Below, piece after piece: positions 34,921 through 47,160 of a DNA stretch of 64,000 nucleotides; position 1 is the stretch's first letter; each line of letters begins with the position of its first letter. Below the pieces are notes generated by a model. That model saw only the letters and a program-made list of their open reading frames with translations. It did not search any database and was not told the DNA's origin. Origin of the DNA: Gnetum montanum (lineage: Eukaryota > Streptophyta > Gnetopsida > Gnetales > Gnetaceae); contig MNCI01001825.1 in assembly GCA_015680685.1 (NCBI GenBank), positions 374,195 to 438,194 on the forward strand. The letters are read 5' to 3'. The translations under genes and the position numbers were made by a program.

Positions 34921-35499
34921 TGATGAGTGGCGAGGTACCCCTACACTCAACCATACAAATATGATCGTTCATGCACGATCTGGTCAAACTCTACAGACAA
35001 ACTAGTTGTGATATCTAGATAGTTACGCATTGATCGGAGTTTGCTATCTTTCCATCTGGACTAGTATTTGCTTTGTCATGTGTGGTTTAGTACAGAGTGA
35101 GGTGTATGATGTGTTTCCTATCACTATGTTACTCCTAGGGACAATGGAAAATAACTTTTTTTTAAGCTAAGAGGAAAAGAGAGAAGAGAATCAAAGCTAG
35201 CCTAAGTGCGATGAGCATTCATCCTTAATCATTTGTACACATCTTGGACCTCGTGTACTACTACTAGGATTACCAAGCACATGTCCTAGGTACGCTACTA
35301 GGATACTAAGTAGTCACACTTAAATGCTCATGGTTAACTCGTACTCATTCCGTGTTTAATAACAGGGATAGGAGAGGACGGTAAAGAGATATTAAGTAAG
35401 AAAGCAATAAATAACAGTTAAAACTAAGTGAATGCTGCAATGATGAAGTAATCTCAATATTTATTGCTAGTCATGTGCATGTCTAAGTACGTCACACTC
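34921..35499 (-). repeat. E4 3' LTR, first part
   Basis: It is homologous to 49338-49913 of the 5' LTR. It stops at CACTC, the E3 target site, and resumes at 45240 with AATAAAGATT, which continues the 5' LTR sequence without loss. Confidence 0.92.
35495..35499. repeat. E3 target-site duplication, left (CACTC)
   Basis: It is matched by CACTC at 45235-45239. Confidence 0.92.
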
Positions 35500-36301
35500 T
35501 GATGAGTGGTGAGGTACCCCTATGCTCAACCATATGAATACGAGTGTTTCACGCACAATCTAGTTGAATTCCAAGGACTAGGTGCCTATGCGCCTGTGTG
35601 GAATAATAACAGGTTGGTTAATCATTGTCTTCCCAAACTTACTTGTATGTCACGGTTGTATGGTTAAGTAAGCTTGAGGCATATGATTTTTATGGCTTTT
35701 ATGTGTTTTATATCCTGCATTAATAAGGAGGAGAGAGAGGAATAACTAACTAATCTAATTTAACTATTCATCAACTAAGTGCTAAGTACTCCTAACACTA
35801 GTATCCGTTTCCACTTGCCGTACACATCCTGAACTAGTGCAACACTACTGGGATTACCAAACGCTAATCGTTATTGGGTTACCAAGTGCTACATGCATGC
35901 TCGAAGTAGTCGTACTAAGTGTATTTAACTAAGAGAGTTGTAAGGTGAGAGAAATCATTAATTAACAAGGAAAGCATTAAATAATAGTTAACACTAATTA
36001 ATCTATTATGTATGCTACAAGGTTTATCATAAAGTTTGTCTTTATTGTCGTACACAAAGTGTGCTCAAGTACACAATGCTTGAATAAAGATCCGTTCACT
36101 CTATGACTCCTACTGCGGGCACATAGAAATAATTCTAACTCTAGAGGGAAAATGGCAAGAGTTTGCCTAAGGGACTAACTTCTAACTGTGGGAACCAAGG
36201 GCGCCACCTCTTATTTATAGATAAGGAGACAGGCCATGATATCGGGTATCTGATATGGCATGGTCGATCCGATATCACAGATGTGATATCGCAGTTCATC
36301 A
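35500..36301 (-). repeat. E3 3' LTR
   Basis: The plus strand runs from TGATGAGTGG to GCAGTTCATCA (802 bases). It is followed on the plus strand by TACCCCCATAAC, so the polypurine tract on the minus strand is GTTATGGGGGTA. U3 (36225-36300) is made almost entirely of GATATC-like words. Confidence 0.93.
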
Positions 36302-38200
36302 TACCCCCATAACTGAATGAAAACTCATCCTCGAGTTCCTTACAAAATATTGGGAAGGTATGGGATTATTGACTGAATGACTTTTGACGGTGGAGTGGGG
36401 TGACTAACTCAACATGCCCAATGAACGGATCAATAATACAATACATGATAGCATTAGTGTTCATGACCACAAAAGTGAACACTATATATAAATGACATCT
36501 AGCCTTATTGGTAGTTGAAAGAGAAGAAGGAGAGAGAGAGAGAAAAGAATAAGACGTGTTGTTACTGATGCCAATATTATGCCTTCCATTGTTATCCATA
36601 GCCACACCACCAATCTTGCTCCTTCATAAACATTCTAGTTCTGGTCCATCCTGAATGCATCCTCCAGGCCCGATCCATTATTGTATGATTGTCATCTGCA
36701 CACACAACAAAGTCACAAATGAGTGAGGGTAGGTAAATCACAATGCAGTCGATACCTTGCCTTGATGTAAAGTGCATTGGCTGAGTTGTGGTTATGGCAG
36801 ATACTGATTCTAGAGTTTTGACACTAGTAACCACCTAAGGTGTAGGGGTTAGGAAAAATTGAAAAAATTATGCTAGAGCCCCCATGACGAAGAGTGAACC
36901 TCTGGCAGCGATAGGATGGAAAAAGAGAAGGAATAAGAAAGATGAAGAAAAAGTAACAATGATAACGCCAATAAAATGGATGTCATGGATGGGGATGAAA
37001 CAAAAATTGTTGATTAGAGAAAATGTTTAAGGGAAAGAAGTTAACAAGTGCATCAAAAAGGGATGCCAGTGGGTCCTCCCCAAAGCAGGCTCATGTCATT
37101 AATGCCTTGGCAGACCTACATTCCAAAGAGTCCGTAGGCTCTAGGAATGTCATTTGGAAGTAAGAGTTAAAAACTTACCCACAAAAAATTACCAAGGAAA
37201 AATGATGCATCAACCAAAGTATGGACTAATGATAAAATCGGTAATGAGGTGAAAGATGGAAAAGAAAGGTGGAGAGGAGAGAATGGAATGGAAACCCAAG
37301 AACAAGGTTGTATAAAGTCCCTTGTGTGTTTTGTGGCTAATGTGATCGAGTAGAACTCATTCCAAATCCGGACTCAACAATCCTCATTCAGTGACCTCGC
37401 ATCAACATATTTAACTAGCCCATCCCCTTGAAGTAATAAGAATGCCTCTACAAAAAGTCACCACCATTCCGAGGAGAGCAAGATGGAGAACCAGGAAGTG
37501 AGAAAGGGCCTTAGTTAGAGGGAACCTTCAGGCATGGGTAACATGTCTTTCCAGTGCCATGAATTGTGTCTAAGGGGTGTGCTTTGAATTTTCACTAGTT
37601 TTTTTTCGCATGAGAACCACACCATGCAAAGACATTTTTATGAACTCAGCTTCTGGTGATTTTTTGAATGGCCAAAATGGCAGGAAACCCAAAGAAAAAG
37701 CATCCCAAAACTCAAGAGAATAGCCAATAAAAATGCATAGAATCCCCTTGAAGTCACACCCTTTTCATCCTTCAAGTCTTTCCTTAGTCTGAGAAATACT
37801 CAACCACCACTTCGTTAATAGTTTTATTAAAGAAAAGGGACTATACAGTTCCAAGCCAAGGGAGACCATAGGATTATATGGATGTATGAATGACATGGAC
37901 TCATTGCCTATTAATCAAAAGAACCATACCTTAATATCAACATCATACTTCAAGGGTAAAATCCAAAAATTAGCGATCAATATAATAATATTCATACCAC
38001 CATCATGAACACTTATTGGGTGATGGACAAAAAAAAATAAAATCACACAAAGAAGTGGTAAAAATACAAATGGTGGTGTAAAACCAAAACAAGAAAGATT
38101 AAAAATAATGTGCAAAACCAAGAATATGCAAAACAAAAAATGTGTAAAACAAAAATGTGTAAAATAAAAACTTAGAAAGAAGTGAGGGTCTTTAATGATT
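36302..38200 (-). other. E3 3' untranslated region
   Basis: This stretch has no supported gene. It holds an (AG)n run near 36528-36545, the conserved block RC GGAGGACCCACTGGCAT near 37070, one copy of the GTGTGCTTT/ACCACACCATGC cassette near 37571-37632, and A-rich units around AAAACAAAAAATGTGTA at 38040-38170. All have counterparts in E1, E2 or E4. Confidence 0.65.
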
Positions 38201-38329
38201 AGTAGAGGTGTCCATCTCCCCCATGACTACGTTGGAAGGAGGAGATCCGAAATAATGAGCAAGGTTACCCACTTACAGAGGTAGCATATGTTCTACCTAT
38301 GTGTAAACTCATGGAAGGGTTTTTGTTTG

Positions 38330-39520
38330 TTGCACGTTGACTAACAGTCTCTTATTTGGGCTCTCAGGTTTATATATGGTCATGACCCCTGAAGAAAAAG
38401 TTGCATAGATAATGTAAGGTCCTTTCCACAATGTTTGAAATTTGGTACATTGTAACACATGTGTGGGGTTCCAGTAGAGAACCTTATCTCTTGCTTGGTA
38501 CTAAACTCTCCTAGTTTTTAGGTTGTGAAATTGTTTATTAAATGCCTTGTGCAACTCATTAGATGATAGGGCAGCTAGTCGGTTCTCATCTAGTAAGTTA
38601 AGAGTCATTAACCTTTGTTTTTGTGCTAGATCAAGGTCAAGGTTGAGGTCACATGCTATGGCTAGTGTACGGAGCTCAATTTGGATAGGGAGCTCAGTTT
38701 GGATAGGGAGTGTTGAAAGTTTTTCATAGATTAACTCATAGGGAGAGTAGCCTATAAGGAGTTTCCATGTGGAGTGGTATGCCCAAAGAGCATCATTCAG
38801 TTTAGTGCTCCAGTCTCACCTATACTTGCTAATGGTTTTGGTCAGTATCTTGGTAATATCTTTGTTAGTGACCTCAGCTTGACCATTTGCTTGGGGGTGG
38901 TATGGTGTAGTCAATTTGTGCTCAACCCCCAAGCATTGCATTAACTTCCAGAAAGTTGCACTTGTAAAGTGTGTACCATTATCAGAGATAAGTGCATGCG
39001 GCACACCAAACCTGTTAACGACTTGTTGTTGAACAAATTGGGTAGCTGTAGAGGATGTGCAATCTTTAACAACAACTACTTCAGCCCATTTTGTTAAGTA
39101 GCCTACAGCAACTACGATGTAAGATTTTTCATTGGACATTGGTGTAATGGGCTCCATGAAATCAATCCCTCAAATTTTGAAGGGTTCTAACAATTGAATC
39201 CATTGTTGCGAACCCTCCATTCTAGTGGTCATTCCCCCATCACATTGACAGTGCTCACAAGATTGGACAAAGTGATGGGTGTCCTGGAACAAGTTACGCG
39301 AATAATACCCTGCAAGCAAGATCTTAATAGCCATTCATCTCCCAGCATAGTGACCTCCACAAGTGCCCTCATGAGCATCTTGGAGAACTCTTAGTTGATC
39401 TCTATCAGGAACATACCATTGAACCAAGCCATCAGGACATACTTTGTAAAGTTGTCCATTGATTTCTGTAAAGTACTTGGCTTTGTGAAGAAACTGTTGT
39501 TTCTTCTTAAGGTCTAACTC
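38330..39520 (-). pseudogene. E3 integrase
   Basis: The zinc-binding part is at about 39410-39230, the core at 39180-38816, and the GPF/Y module (WKGPYIIYATFSSG) near 38430-38370. The first Asp is kept (GIDFMEP, just upstream of 39157, behind a TAG that replaces the usual Trp). The second is kept (LISDNGTHF near 38980), and so is the Glu (NGQAEVTN near 38880). It is therefore the only integrase of the three Pol-bearing copies with its triad residues. The frame is still interrupted. Confidence 0.87.
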
Positions 39521-39565
39521 TTGTGGTGTTTGTTAGGTAAGGAGATAGGTTAGAATGCTACTATA

Positions 39566-40024
39566 CTAGTTTGTCTCCGTGGGTGATTCGCCATTCACTA
39601 CACCAGCAAAGAGGAACTCATCAGGGAAGTGATCAAAAATAGGATACTCGTCCTCTTTGCTATCCCAGTGCAACCAAGACAAATGATCAGCAACTACATT
39701 CTCAATGCCTTTATGATCGATCATTACTAGATGTAACTCTTGTAGGATTACCAACCATCGTATAATATGGGGGCTTACCATTGGCTTATTCATGAGGAAC
39801 CAAATTGCACTATGATCTGTGTGTATGAATACTTGGTACCCCAATACATAGTGCCTAAATTTTTCTAGTGCAAACACTACAGCCATTAATTCTTTTTCTG
39901 TATTAGTGTAGTTAAGTTGTGCACTAGCTATACTTCTACTTGCACAGTGGATGTAATAAGGGCATTTTTGATTATCTAATTGTGTAAGTACGGCTCCTAA
40001 GGCATAGTTGGACACATCAGTCAT
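39566..40024 (-). pseudogene. E3 RNase H domain, open frame part
   Basis: An uninterrupted 152-codon frame reads MTDVSNYALGAVLTQ, NYTNTEKELMAVVFALEKF, HTDHSAIWFLMNKP and ENVVADHLSWL. These are the Asp, Glu and TDHSA positions of Ty3/gypsy RNase H, which removes the RNA strand during cDNA synthesis. It is downstream of RT in the same polyprotein. The flanking frames are broken, so it is not a gene on its own. Confidence 0.87.
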
Positions 40025-40049
40025 GACATGGAATAGTCTAGACTAGTCA

Positions 40050-41010
40050 AGAGCTTGTAGAATCGGTGTTTCTACCAGCTTCTACTTCAAAGTTTGGAAG
40101 GCTAATTCACATTCCCTAGTCCACTTGAAGGGTATGTCCTTTTTCGTTAACTCTACTAATGGTTTGGCAACCTTTGAAAAGTTCTCTATGAATCTCCTAT
40201 AGTAGCCAGTGTGTCCAAGGAATGATCGAATGTCTTTGATAATTTTTGATTAGCGGGTGATTCCTTGGATGACTTTTAATTTTTTCAAGGTCTACCTCTA
40301 TCCCTACATGTGAAATTTTATGCCCAAGTACTACTCCTTCTTGGACCATTAAATGGCTTTTCTGCTAGTTGAGCCTTAGATTAGTCTCTACACATCTTTT
40401 CAACTCTTGCTACAACTAGTCCAAGGCTTGATCAAAACTTGCTCCATAGGTGGAGAAGTCATCCATAAAGACTTCCACACCATTTCCTATCTGCTACTAG
40501 AATATGCTTAGAACTAAGCATTGAAACGTGGTAGGGGCATTGCACAAGCCAAACGACATTTTTTTGTATGTAAACATTCCCCAAGGACTGGTGAACATAG
40601 TTTTGGCTTGGTCTTNNNNNNNNNNNNNNNNNNNNNNNNNNNNNNNNNNNNNNNNNNNNNNNNNNNNNNNNNNNNNNNNNNNNNNNNNNNNNNNNNNNNN
40701 NNNNNNNNNNNNNNNNNNNNNNNNNNNNNNNNNNNNNNNNNNNNNNNNNNNNNNNNNNNNNNNNNNNNNNNNNNNNNNNNNNNNNNNNNNNNNNNNNNNN
40801 NNNNNNNNNNNNNNNNNNNNNNNNNNNNNNNNNNNNNNNNNNNNNNNNNNNNNNNNNNNNNNNNNNNNNNNNNNNNNNNNNNNNNNNNNNNNNNNNNNNN
40901 NNNNNNNNNNNNNNNNNNNNNNNNNNNNNNNNNNNNNNNNNNNNNNNNNNNNNNNNNNNNNNNNNNNNNNNNNAATGGTTTTAGATCTAGGGGCTCTTGT
41001 TTAAATTTCT
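40050..41010 (-). pseudogene. E3 reverse transcriptase, interrupted by assembly gap
   Basis: The palm C-terminal half is visible from 40615 down. It includes KTKPKLCSPVLGE-like and MPFGL-type codons out of frame, then FMDDFSTYG at about 40465. The N-terminal half is hidden by the gap. Beyond the gap (40974-41030) the pre-RT linker (LEIPKKFKQEPLDLK) matches E2 (13609 onwards). Confidence 0.8.
40616..40973. other. Assembly gap (358 N) in E3 reverse transcriptase
   Basis: Alignment by eye of the edges to E1 (4473 and about 4987) shows that about 510 bases would be expected between them. The gap length is therefore probably nominal, unless E3 carries a deletion. Long frames reported across it are artefacts. 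Confidence 0.97.
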
Positions 41011-41173
41011 TGGGAATTTCCAACTTCCCCTAGTTGATGTTTTCTAAGTTAGGATTGGGAAGTTGGCGGTGGACTTGCTCTAATGCATCAATGCTATCTA
41101 TGTAAGCGCAAGTCAAACCCTCAATCAGTTCCATGCATATAAGTGAGTTGCTTTCTTGATCAGCTATCAGCCA

Positions 41174-41870
41174 CTAGGTATCTTCTTGTTGTGTGGCTAC
41201 TGCATATAGGCACCTTTGTATGTTGATCATTTGTGCACATTGATTGCATGCAAGAAATGTTAAACTTTGCACAACCCATGATCTCTGCACGTAGTTGCAC
41301 CCTGTGTCGCTGTATGCAATGCATGGAACCTTCTTCTTCTCGATCTTTCCAAAAGTGTTTTCCTTAGATATTTCTAGGGAAAGATCGTGGATTCCTAGGT
41401 GTGCATCGATAGTGCTTAGCCATGTCCTTCCCATTATGATTGGGAAGTCTCCCTTACTATTATTCACTTGGATCACCAGGAAGTCATCTAGATACGACCA
41501 CCCACAAACAGTGGTAACAATATCCTCCACTAATCCTAAGGGGACAGTGATGGACTAATTGGCTGACTCTAAATAGACATTGCTCTTTTTCAACGAGGGT
41601 AGGTTCTAGGCTTTATACATTTCTTGGGATATTAGGTTGACACCGGAACCTAAATCCAAAAGAGCTTTGCATGGCTCATTCCTAGCAATTTGTAGATAGA
41701 TTAGAGGTCTCCCAGGATCAGAGAATTTCCTGGGAAGGTGGCCAGCTTTGATCCAATCAGTAACGGCATGTGTTAACATGACCGTATGCATTGAATTCGA
41801 TGTTAAGTTCGAAGGGGGATCCGAAGCTTTAGTTGATATGAAGGAAACCAAAGACTCAGCCACTTGAGGT
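41174..41870 (-). pseudogene. E3 aspartic protease
   Basis: The frame from 41863 reads DWIKAGHLPRKFSDPGRPL and CKALLDLGSGVNLIS, with the complete DLGSG active site. The second frame (41530 down) reads VEDIVTTVCGWSYLDDFL and FPIIMGRTWLSTID. A stop or frameshift around 41550 separates them. It lies between Gag and the RT linker. Confidence 0.87.
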
Positions 41871-44278
41871 TACAAAGGCTTAGTTGGACTATTGGTTTTG
41901 AAGAAAGATCTTTTCTTAGTACGATTGTCAGAACCAACAGTAGGTTGAGGATTAATAGCCCTTGTGGCATTGCATTGTTGTGGTTGAGCAGGGAGTTCAC
42001 CTTGCATTGCTGGAGCAAGTGGTAATACAGCTATTGGTGGAATGTCACCCCTAAGAGAGAGAGTCATATAGTGCTCATGAGCTTGGTAGTGATGTTGGGG
42101 CATAACGTGACCAACAAAGTGACGTGGAGAGACTAGATGCTGCACATAATATCCATATGGGTTAGGCTACTGATAAGGATATTGTTGCCTTGACGGTGGC
42201 ATTCCCCATGATTGTGGGTGCTACCACTATTGATGTTGCCCAATTGGTTGTGGTGGAGTTCCACTTGTATAATATGTTAAAGGTTGGTGGAACTACCTTG
42301 GGTTACCCTAGGGATAAGGTAACTGTCGAGATGTTTGCCGTTTTTTTAAATGTGGATTAAGTGCGTACACCTTAGACTTCTGTAAATGTGAGATTATAGG
42401 GCAACATCCCTTAGGATGGTTGTATTGATAGATCTCACACCCACTATCATCGTCTATATCTGAGTCCACAACCTCTTCAATAATAGAAACTTTACCCTTA
42501 CCCTTGTTACGTGCATTTTCTACTTCTCTCTTTTTCCTTTTGTCACGATCACTACCTTGCTCCCTAGACTCCTCCACTACTTTGAGAATAGTTTGAAACC
42601 TACTATCCAGGGAGTCCCACATTTTTTCTACCTTTTTCGATACTTCTGATGCTAATTTTTGGATAGGCAAGGTTTTCCTATTCACCATCTCCTCAAGTGG
42701 TGACTCTTCCTCATCCTCACAAAATCTTACTCCCTTCTTTCGGAGGGAAGAATCTTGGTTGTATTCTTCTGCACTCTCTCTTTTTCGTAGCTCACCTTCT
42801 TCCTTGGCTACTTGTTCCAATAGCCTATGAATTTGATGGGACCTAAGCTTAGATAACCTCCCTTGGGCATAAGTCCAAAGGGTTCTTCTCGTTTCATGCC
42901 TAAGCCCATCTACAAGATGGCGTAGTTGATCCCGCTACGAATAACCATGGCTAGGACAATGATGTAAAAGTGCATAATAATGGCCCATGGTAGCATCCAA
43001 GGGTTCATAACTTCCTTGTTTCCATCCTTGGATTTGCTTTCGCAAGTTGGACACCTGAGAGTATGTTTGGTACTTATTGTTGAACAACTCTAACATCGTA
43101 CTCCACCTACAAATGGATTCTAGTTCTAAGGACCAGTACCAGCTTTCAGCTTCTTTTATTAGTGTCCGTGGAAACAACTTAAGTTTTTGCCACTCATTTT
43201 CTATGTTTTGCAAGGCACACGCATCGTGAAATGCTTGTAAGTGATTTTGAGGATCAGCATTATATCCCCCTTCAAATCATGGGATGTTATTCATGTCTAA
43301 CCTCTTGATCCTACTATCTTTTTGGTGCCTTGTTGGAACTCTCACAGCCTCAGTAATATCTAGCATGCTTCATGTGGCAAGTAGGGGTTCATCTTGATCA
43401 TCTCTTTCATAGTGTCTATGGTGCCTACGCAGTTCCCTACTCTCCCTTCTTCTATGGCATGATTCCCTAGAGTGCCCTCATCCTCTATTTTGGTTGTCTC
43501 ATCTATGACTTCCACTTTGTTTGCCCTTATCCTCATGATCTGTTTCTCTATGCCGATGTCCAAACATGGAAGGAAAGGGTGAAGGAGATGATGAAGGTGA
43601 AGAAGAAGGAGAACTACCCCCATGACGGTGTCTACTACCTTCTCTTTGGTGGTCTCTGCCTCGATTGTGATTGCGATTTGAATGCCCACCCTTGTCATGG
43701 GTCCTTATTCCTTTTTCGAACACTTTGTGTCTGTTGGTATCAACACCTAGGTTGTGAATAGTAGAATGAAGATTTTGATAGACAACCCCTTGGCCAAAGT
43801 TAAGGGGAGGAACATTGTTATGTGGGTGATTGCCTAAGGTAGGTTCATCACCCTCACTTTCACTTAAAACATGTGATGCATCCTTAGACCATTTTCCCTT
43901 CAAGGACTTATGGTGTCTCTCCTATTGCAAATCCCTTTGTCGTTGCGCTTCTGTGGGATGATAGTCTCTTGAATCGTAATCCTGTGCAATGTACTCTGCA
44001 TGTAAGTGTTGCATGCCTATTCATGTGAGAGCATGAAGAAGCATACTTGGGACTGAATGGTTAGGAGGTAACACTATGTTACCTTCCAAGTCATGCCAAC
44101 GCAGATGCTCATCTTGGTGGAGAATAAAGGTGAAGTCGGGTACATATTCATCGAGATGAACATATACCACACGAAACTATTAAGGAACTAGCAGATCAAT
44201 GCCATGTGTAACTTGCCACTGATTGCTTCTTGTGTTAGTCCTAGGTGGTGAAGTGCTTTTGTGTGAAGAAGAAGACAT
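41870..44278 (-). pseudogene. E3 Gag
   Basis: The likely start is the ATG at 44278 (MSSSSHKSTSPPRTNTRSNQ), soon followed by a stop. The basic His/Arg-rich linker is at 43900-43400. The capsid-like core is at 43213-42935 (QNIENEWQKLKLFPRTLIKE, ESWYWSLELESICRW, HHCPSHGYS). A Glu-rich helical region (EQVAKEEGELRKRES) lies at 42820-42750. The knuckle near 42435 reads CEIYQYNHPKGCCPI, with Tyr in place of the second Cys. A Pro/Gln-rich tail runs to about 41900. It has several frame breaks. Confidence 0.85.
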
Positions 44279-44392
44279 CTTGTCTTGTTCAGTGTGCAAT
44301 GTACTATTACCTTTTTCTTAACCAACCCTAAGGGTTCATTCCAACGATGTGAAGGATTTTCTAAGTTCTACTTAGCACACAAACAACTAAGT

Positions 44393-44410
44393 CCCCGACA
44401 ATGGTGCCAA
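44393..44410 (-). other. E3 primer-binding site, Asp-tRNA type
   Basis: The minus strand reads TTGGCACCATTGTCGGGG, directly inside the 5' LTR. Confidence 0.85.
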
Positions 44411-45234
44411 TGATGAGCGATGAGGTACCCCTACATTCAACCATATGAATACGAGTGTTTCACGCATGATCCGATCAAATTCTAAGGACTAAGTGCCTAT
44501 GCACCTATGTGGAACAATAATGGGTTGGTTAATTGTTGTCTTCCCAAACTTACTTTTATGTCACGGTTGTATGGTTAAGTAAGCTTGAGGCATATGATTT
44601 TTATGGCTTTTATGTGTTTTATATCTTGCACTAATAAGGAGAAGAGGGAAGAATAACTAAGTAACTAATCTAATTTAACTATTCATTAACTAAGTGCTAA
44701 GTACTCCTAACACTAGTATCCATTCCCACTTGCCGTACACATCCTGAACCAGTGCAACGCTGCTGGGATTACCAAACGCTAATCGTTATTGGGTTACCAA
44801 GCGCTACACGCATGCTCAAAGTAGTCGTACTGAGTGTATTTAACTAACAGAGTTGTAAGGTGAGAGAAATCATTAATTAACAAGGAAAGCATTAAATAAT
44901 AATTAACACTAATTAATCTATTTTGTATGTTGCAAGGTTTATCATAAAGTTCATCTTTATTGCCGTACACAAAGTGTGCTTAGGTAAACAATGCTTGAAT
45001 AAAGATCCATCCACTCTATGACTCCTACTACGGGCACACAGAAATAATTCTAACTCTGGAGGGGAAAACATGGGCAAGAGTTTGGCTAAGGGACTAACTT
45101 CTAACTGTGGGAACCAAGGGCACCACCTCTTATTTATAGATAAGGAGACATGCCGCGATATCGGGTATCCAATATCACATGGTCGATTCGATATCGCAAA
45201 CACAATATTGTGGATGTGATATTGTGGTTCACCA
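44411..45234 (-). repeat. E3 5' LTR
   Basis: This is an 824-base LTR running on the plus strand from TGATGAGCGATG to GGTTCACCA. The terminal TCATCA of the family has become TCACCA. A TATA-type box (minus TATAAATAAGAGG) is near 45130. It is followed by the CACTC duplication. Confidence 0.93.
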
Positions 45235-45239
45235 CACTC

Positions 45240-45480
45240 AAATAAAGATTTCGTACAATTACAATCACACTACAGGCATGCATTGGGGAAAGGGTTGAGA
45301 GGAATTGAAAACTGATAAAAAGATCCTACTATAACACTAACTTTTCCTATGACTCTCCTGTGCACCCCATTGTGTATTTATAGGCTCACATAGAAACCAT
45401 GATATTATGTATCCAATATTTCTAGTGAGGTCGCGATATCAAGGGTCCAATATCAGAGCCTGACAAGTCATGGTTCATCA
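45240..45480 (-). repeat. E4 3' LTR, second part
   Basis: It continues the LTR broken at 35499 and ends GGTTCATCA. The next plus-strand bases TACCCCCAC are the polypurine tract on the minus strand. Confidence 0.92.
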
Positions 45481-47160
45481 TACCCCCACAATTGAATGCA
45501 AACTTGTCCTTAAGTCAAAAAAAAATGAGAACAAGCCCCATTGATTACATAGTGGATAAGTATGGGATTATTGACTAACTAAGAATTTATTCATGCCATA
45601 GTAGAGGATTGCATACAATAAAATTGGGACAAGAACATAAAATTACAAAAGTACAAAACTTTGTTGGAACTCATGTGGTTCCAGGTGGCGGTGGCTCCTC
45701 CATGGGTCACTTTCCCTTATCTTGTGCTCCAGTTTTTGGAATTTGATGGCTCTGAAGGAGTGCCTGGAGTTTGTCCTCTTTAGTTCGAGGGTCCTGTGTT
45801 GTCCATGCTAATGCTCCAATGTTTGATGGAGTTAGCACCTCCCATGGACACGGTAGCTATGGGAACACTTATTTAGCATTGACATGCTATGCCACAAATA
45901 GATGTCGTTCCTCTTCATAGGCTCAAGCCCTGACCTCTCCACCTTTTGCTTGGCCAAATTGTGTAGTGATAGGAGTTCCCTGATGGATGCTGAATAATTC
46001 TACCTCCTATTCTACATGAGGTCCTTGGCCATTGCCTCCCCTTGGGCATTCAGTTGCACCTTGAGAAGGTCCTCCTTGTTTTCCTCTTTTAAGGGCCATC
46101 TATAATCACACAAAGATCAATTGTTAGTAAGGTTATTAAAATAAGTTTAGTTATTTCATACCTTACTCATTTCCTTTAATAAATGTTGAACTCTTTGCTT
46201 AGTGTATTTTAGAGTTAGAAATTTTTTTCAAGGAAGTTGCCCTAAAAGTTTAATGTTAGACTTGATTTGTTTAGGTGACACATAAATGGACATGTAATGG
46301 TTTTGAGGAACGTTTGATAAAATGATGACAAAGGAAAGAATAGATTTGGCAATGAAGTACTCAGAGGGTACAAAATAATGTGGTGATGTGTAAAAGTGCA
46401 AATTAGAAAAGTTACACAAGTGGGTCCTCCCCAAAGCAGGTTCCTACCTATGATGCCCTTACATAACCACCCTAAAAATGTTTGTAGGCACTAGAAGAGT
46501 GAAATCTAATACCCACCAGTTGCACAAAACACACACATGTAGATACCACCGTGATGAGATATGAATTCAATGCTACATAAGACACGAGTCACAAATACAT
46601 GAACAGCAAGATGAGGTGAATTGTAGAAGGGATTGCAGAGATTGGGACATGAGGTAATTAATCCAGGGCATGATGAATCTTGAGTGTAGGATGTGATTAA
46701 TGTTTCATTAGCCTATCGCTCCAAAATCAAGACCAAGTCCATTCCTTCGATTAGTGACATCACATTGCTTCATCCAATGATGGACAACCATACAAGCATC
46801 ATGACAGCAAGGCATACAATCACTTGGCATTTTGTTCAACGGAGGAATGATTTGGAATTTCTTTGCGGCACATTTGTTTTTGTCTGGCCGCTTTGGCACA
46901 CTTTTTCTTCTCTTTTTTTTTTTTGATGATGCGTAATCTAGAAAAGCCACCTACCTTCAGGCATGGGTGCATGTCTTTCCAATGGGACCCCCCTAGAATA
47001 GCATTGGCTTCCTTTATTGAGTGCCTTTAGTNGCATGAATGCTTTATTCATAGATGAGATTACTCATAAAAAGATAAAAAGATAAAACAATAAATTGAAA
47101 GATGAAAAACTGGAAAATAAAAAATTTTAAAATTGAAGAAAATGAAAAACATTTATTAAT
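45481..47160 (-). other. E4 3' untranslated region
   Basis: The stretch has no supported coding sequence. It contains the family block RC GGAGGACCCACTTG near 46418, a CTTCAGGCATGGGTGCATGT segment at about 46955 shared with E3 (about 37530), and an A-rich stretch at 47070-47150. One unknown base lies at 47032. In E1-E3 integrase and RT occupy the space upstream; here Gag joins this region directly. Confidence 0.65.

Larger units (their letters stand above)
35500..45234 (-). mobile_element. E3: Athila/Tat-like Ty3/gypsy LTR retrotransposon nested in E4
   Basis: The 3' LTR (35500-36301), 5' LTR (44411-45234) and perfect CACTC duplications define a 9.7-kb insertion in the 3' LTR of E4. On the minus strand it reads primer site, Gag, protease, RT, RNase H, integrase, 3' untranslated region. 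It has the longest surviving domain frames of the family here. RNase H is open for 152 codons, and the integrase core has 113 codons with its catalytic Asp residues present. RT is interrupted by an assembly gap (40616-40973). LTR differences are visible throughout, so it is not a recent insertion. Confidence 0.93.

Noticed and set aside
40514-41033. Frames of about 160-170 codons on both strands
   Set aside because: They consist mostly of unknown bases from the assembly gap.
43499-43903. His/Arg/Ser-rich 134-codon frame as a separate protein
   Set aside because: It is the low-complexity linker of E3 Gag in its native frame, bounded by stops, and not an independent gene.
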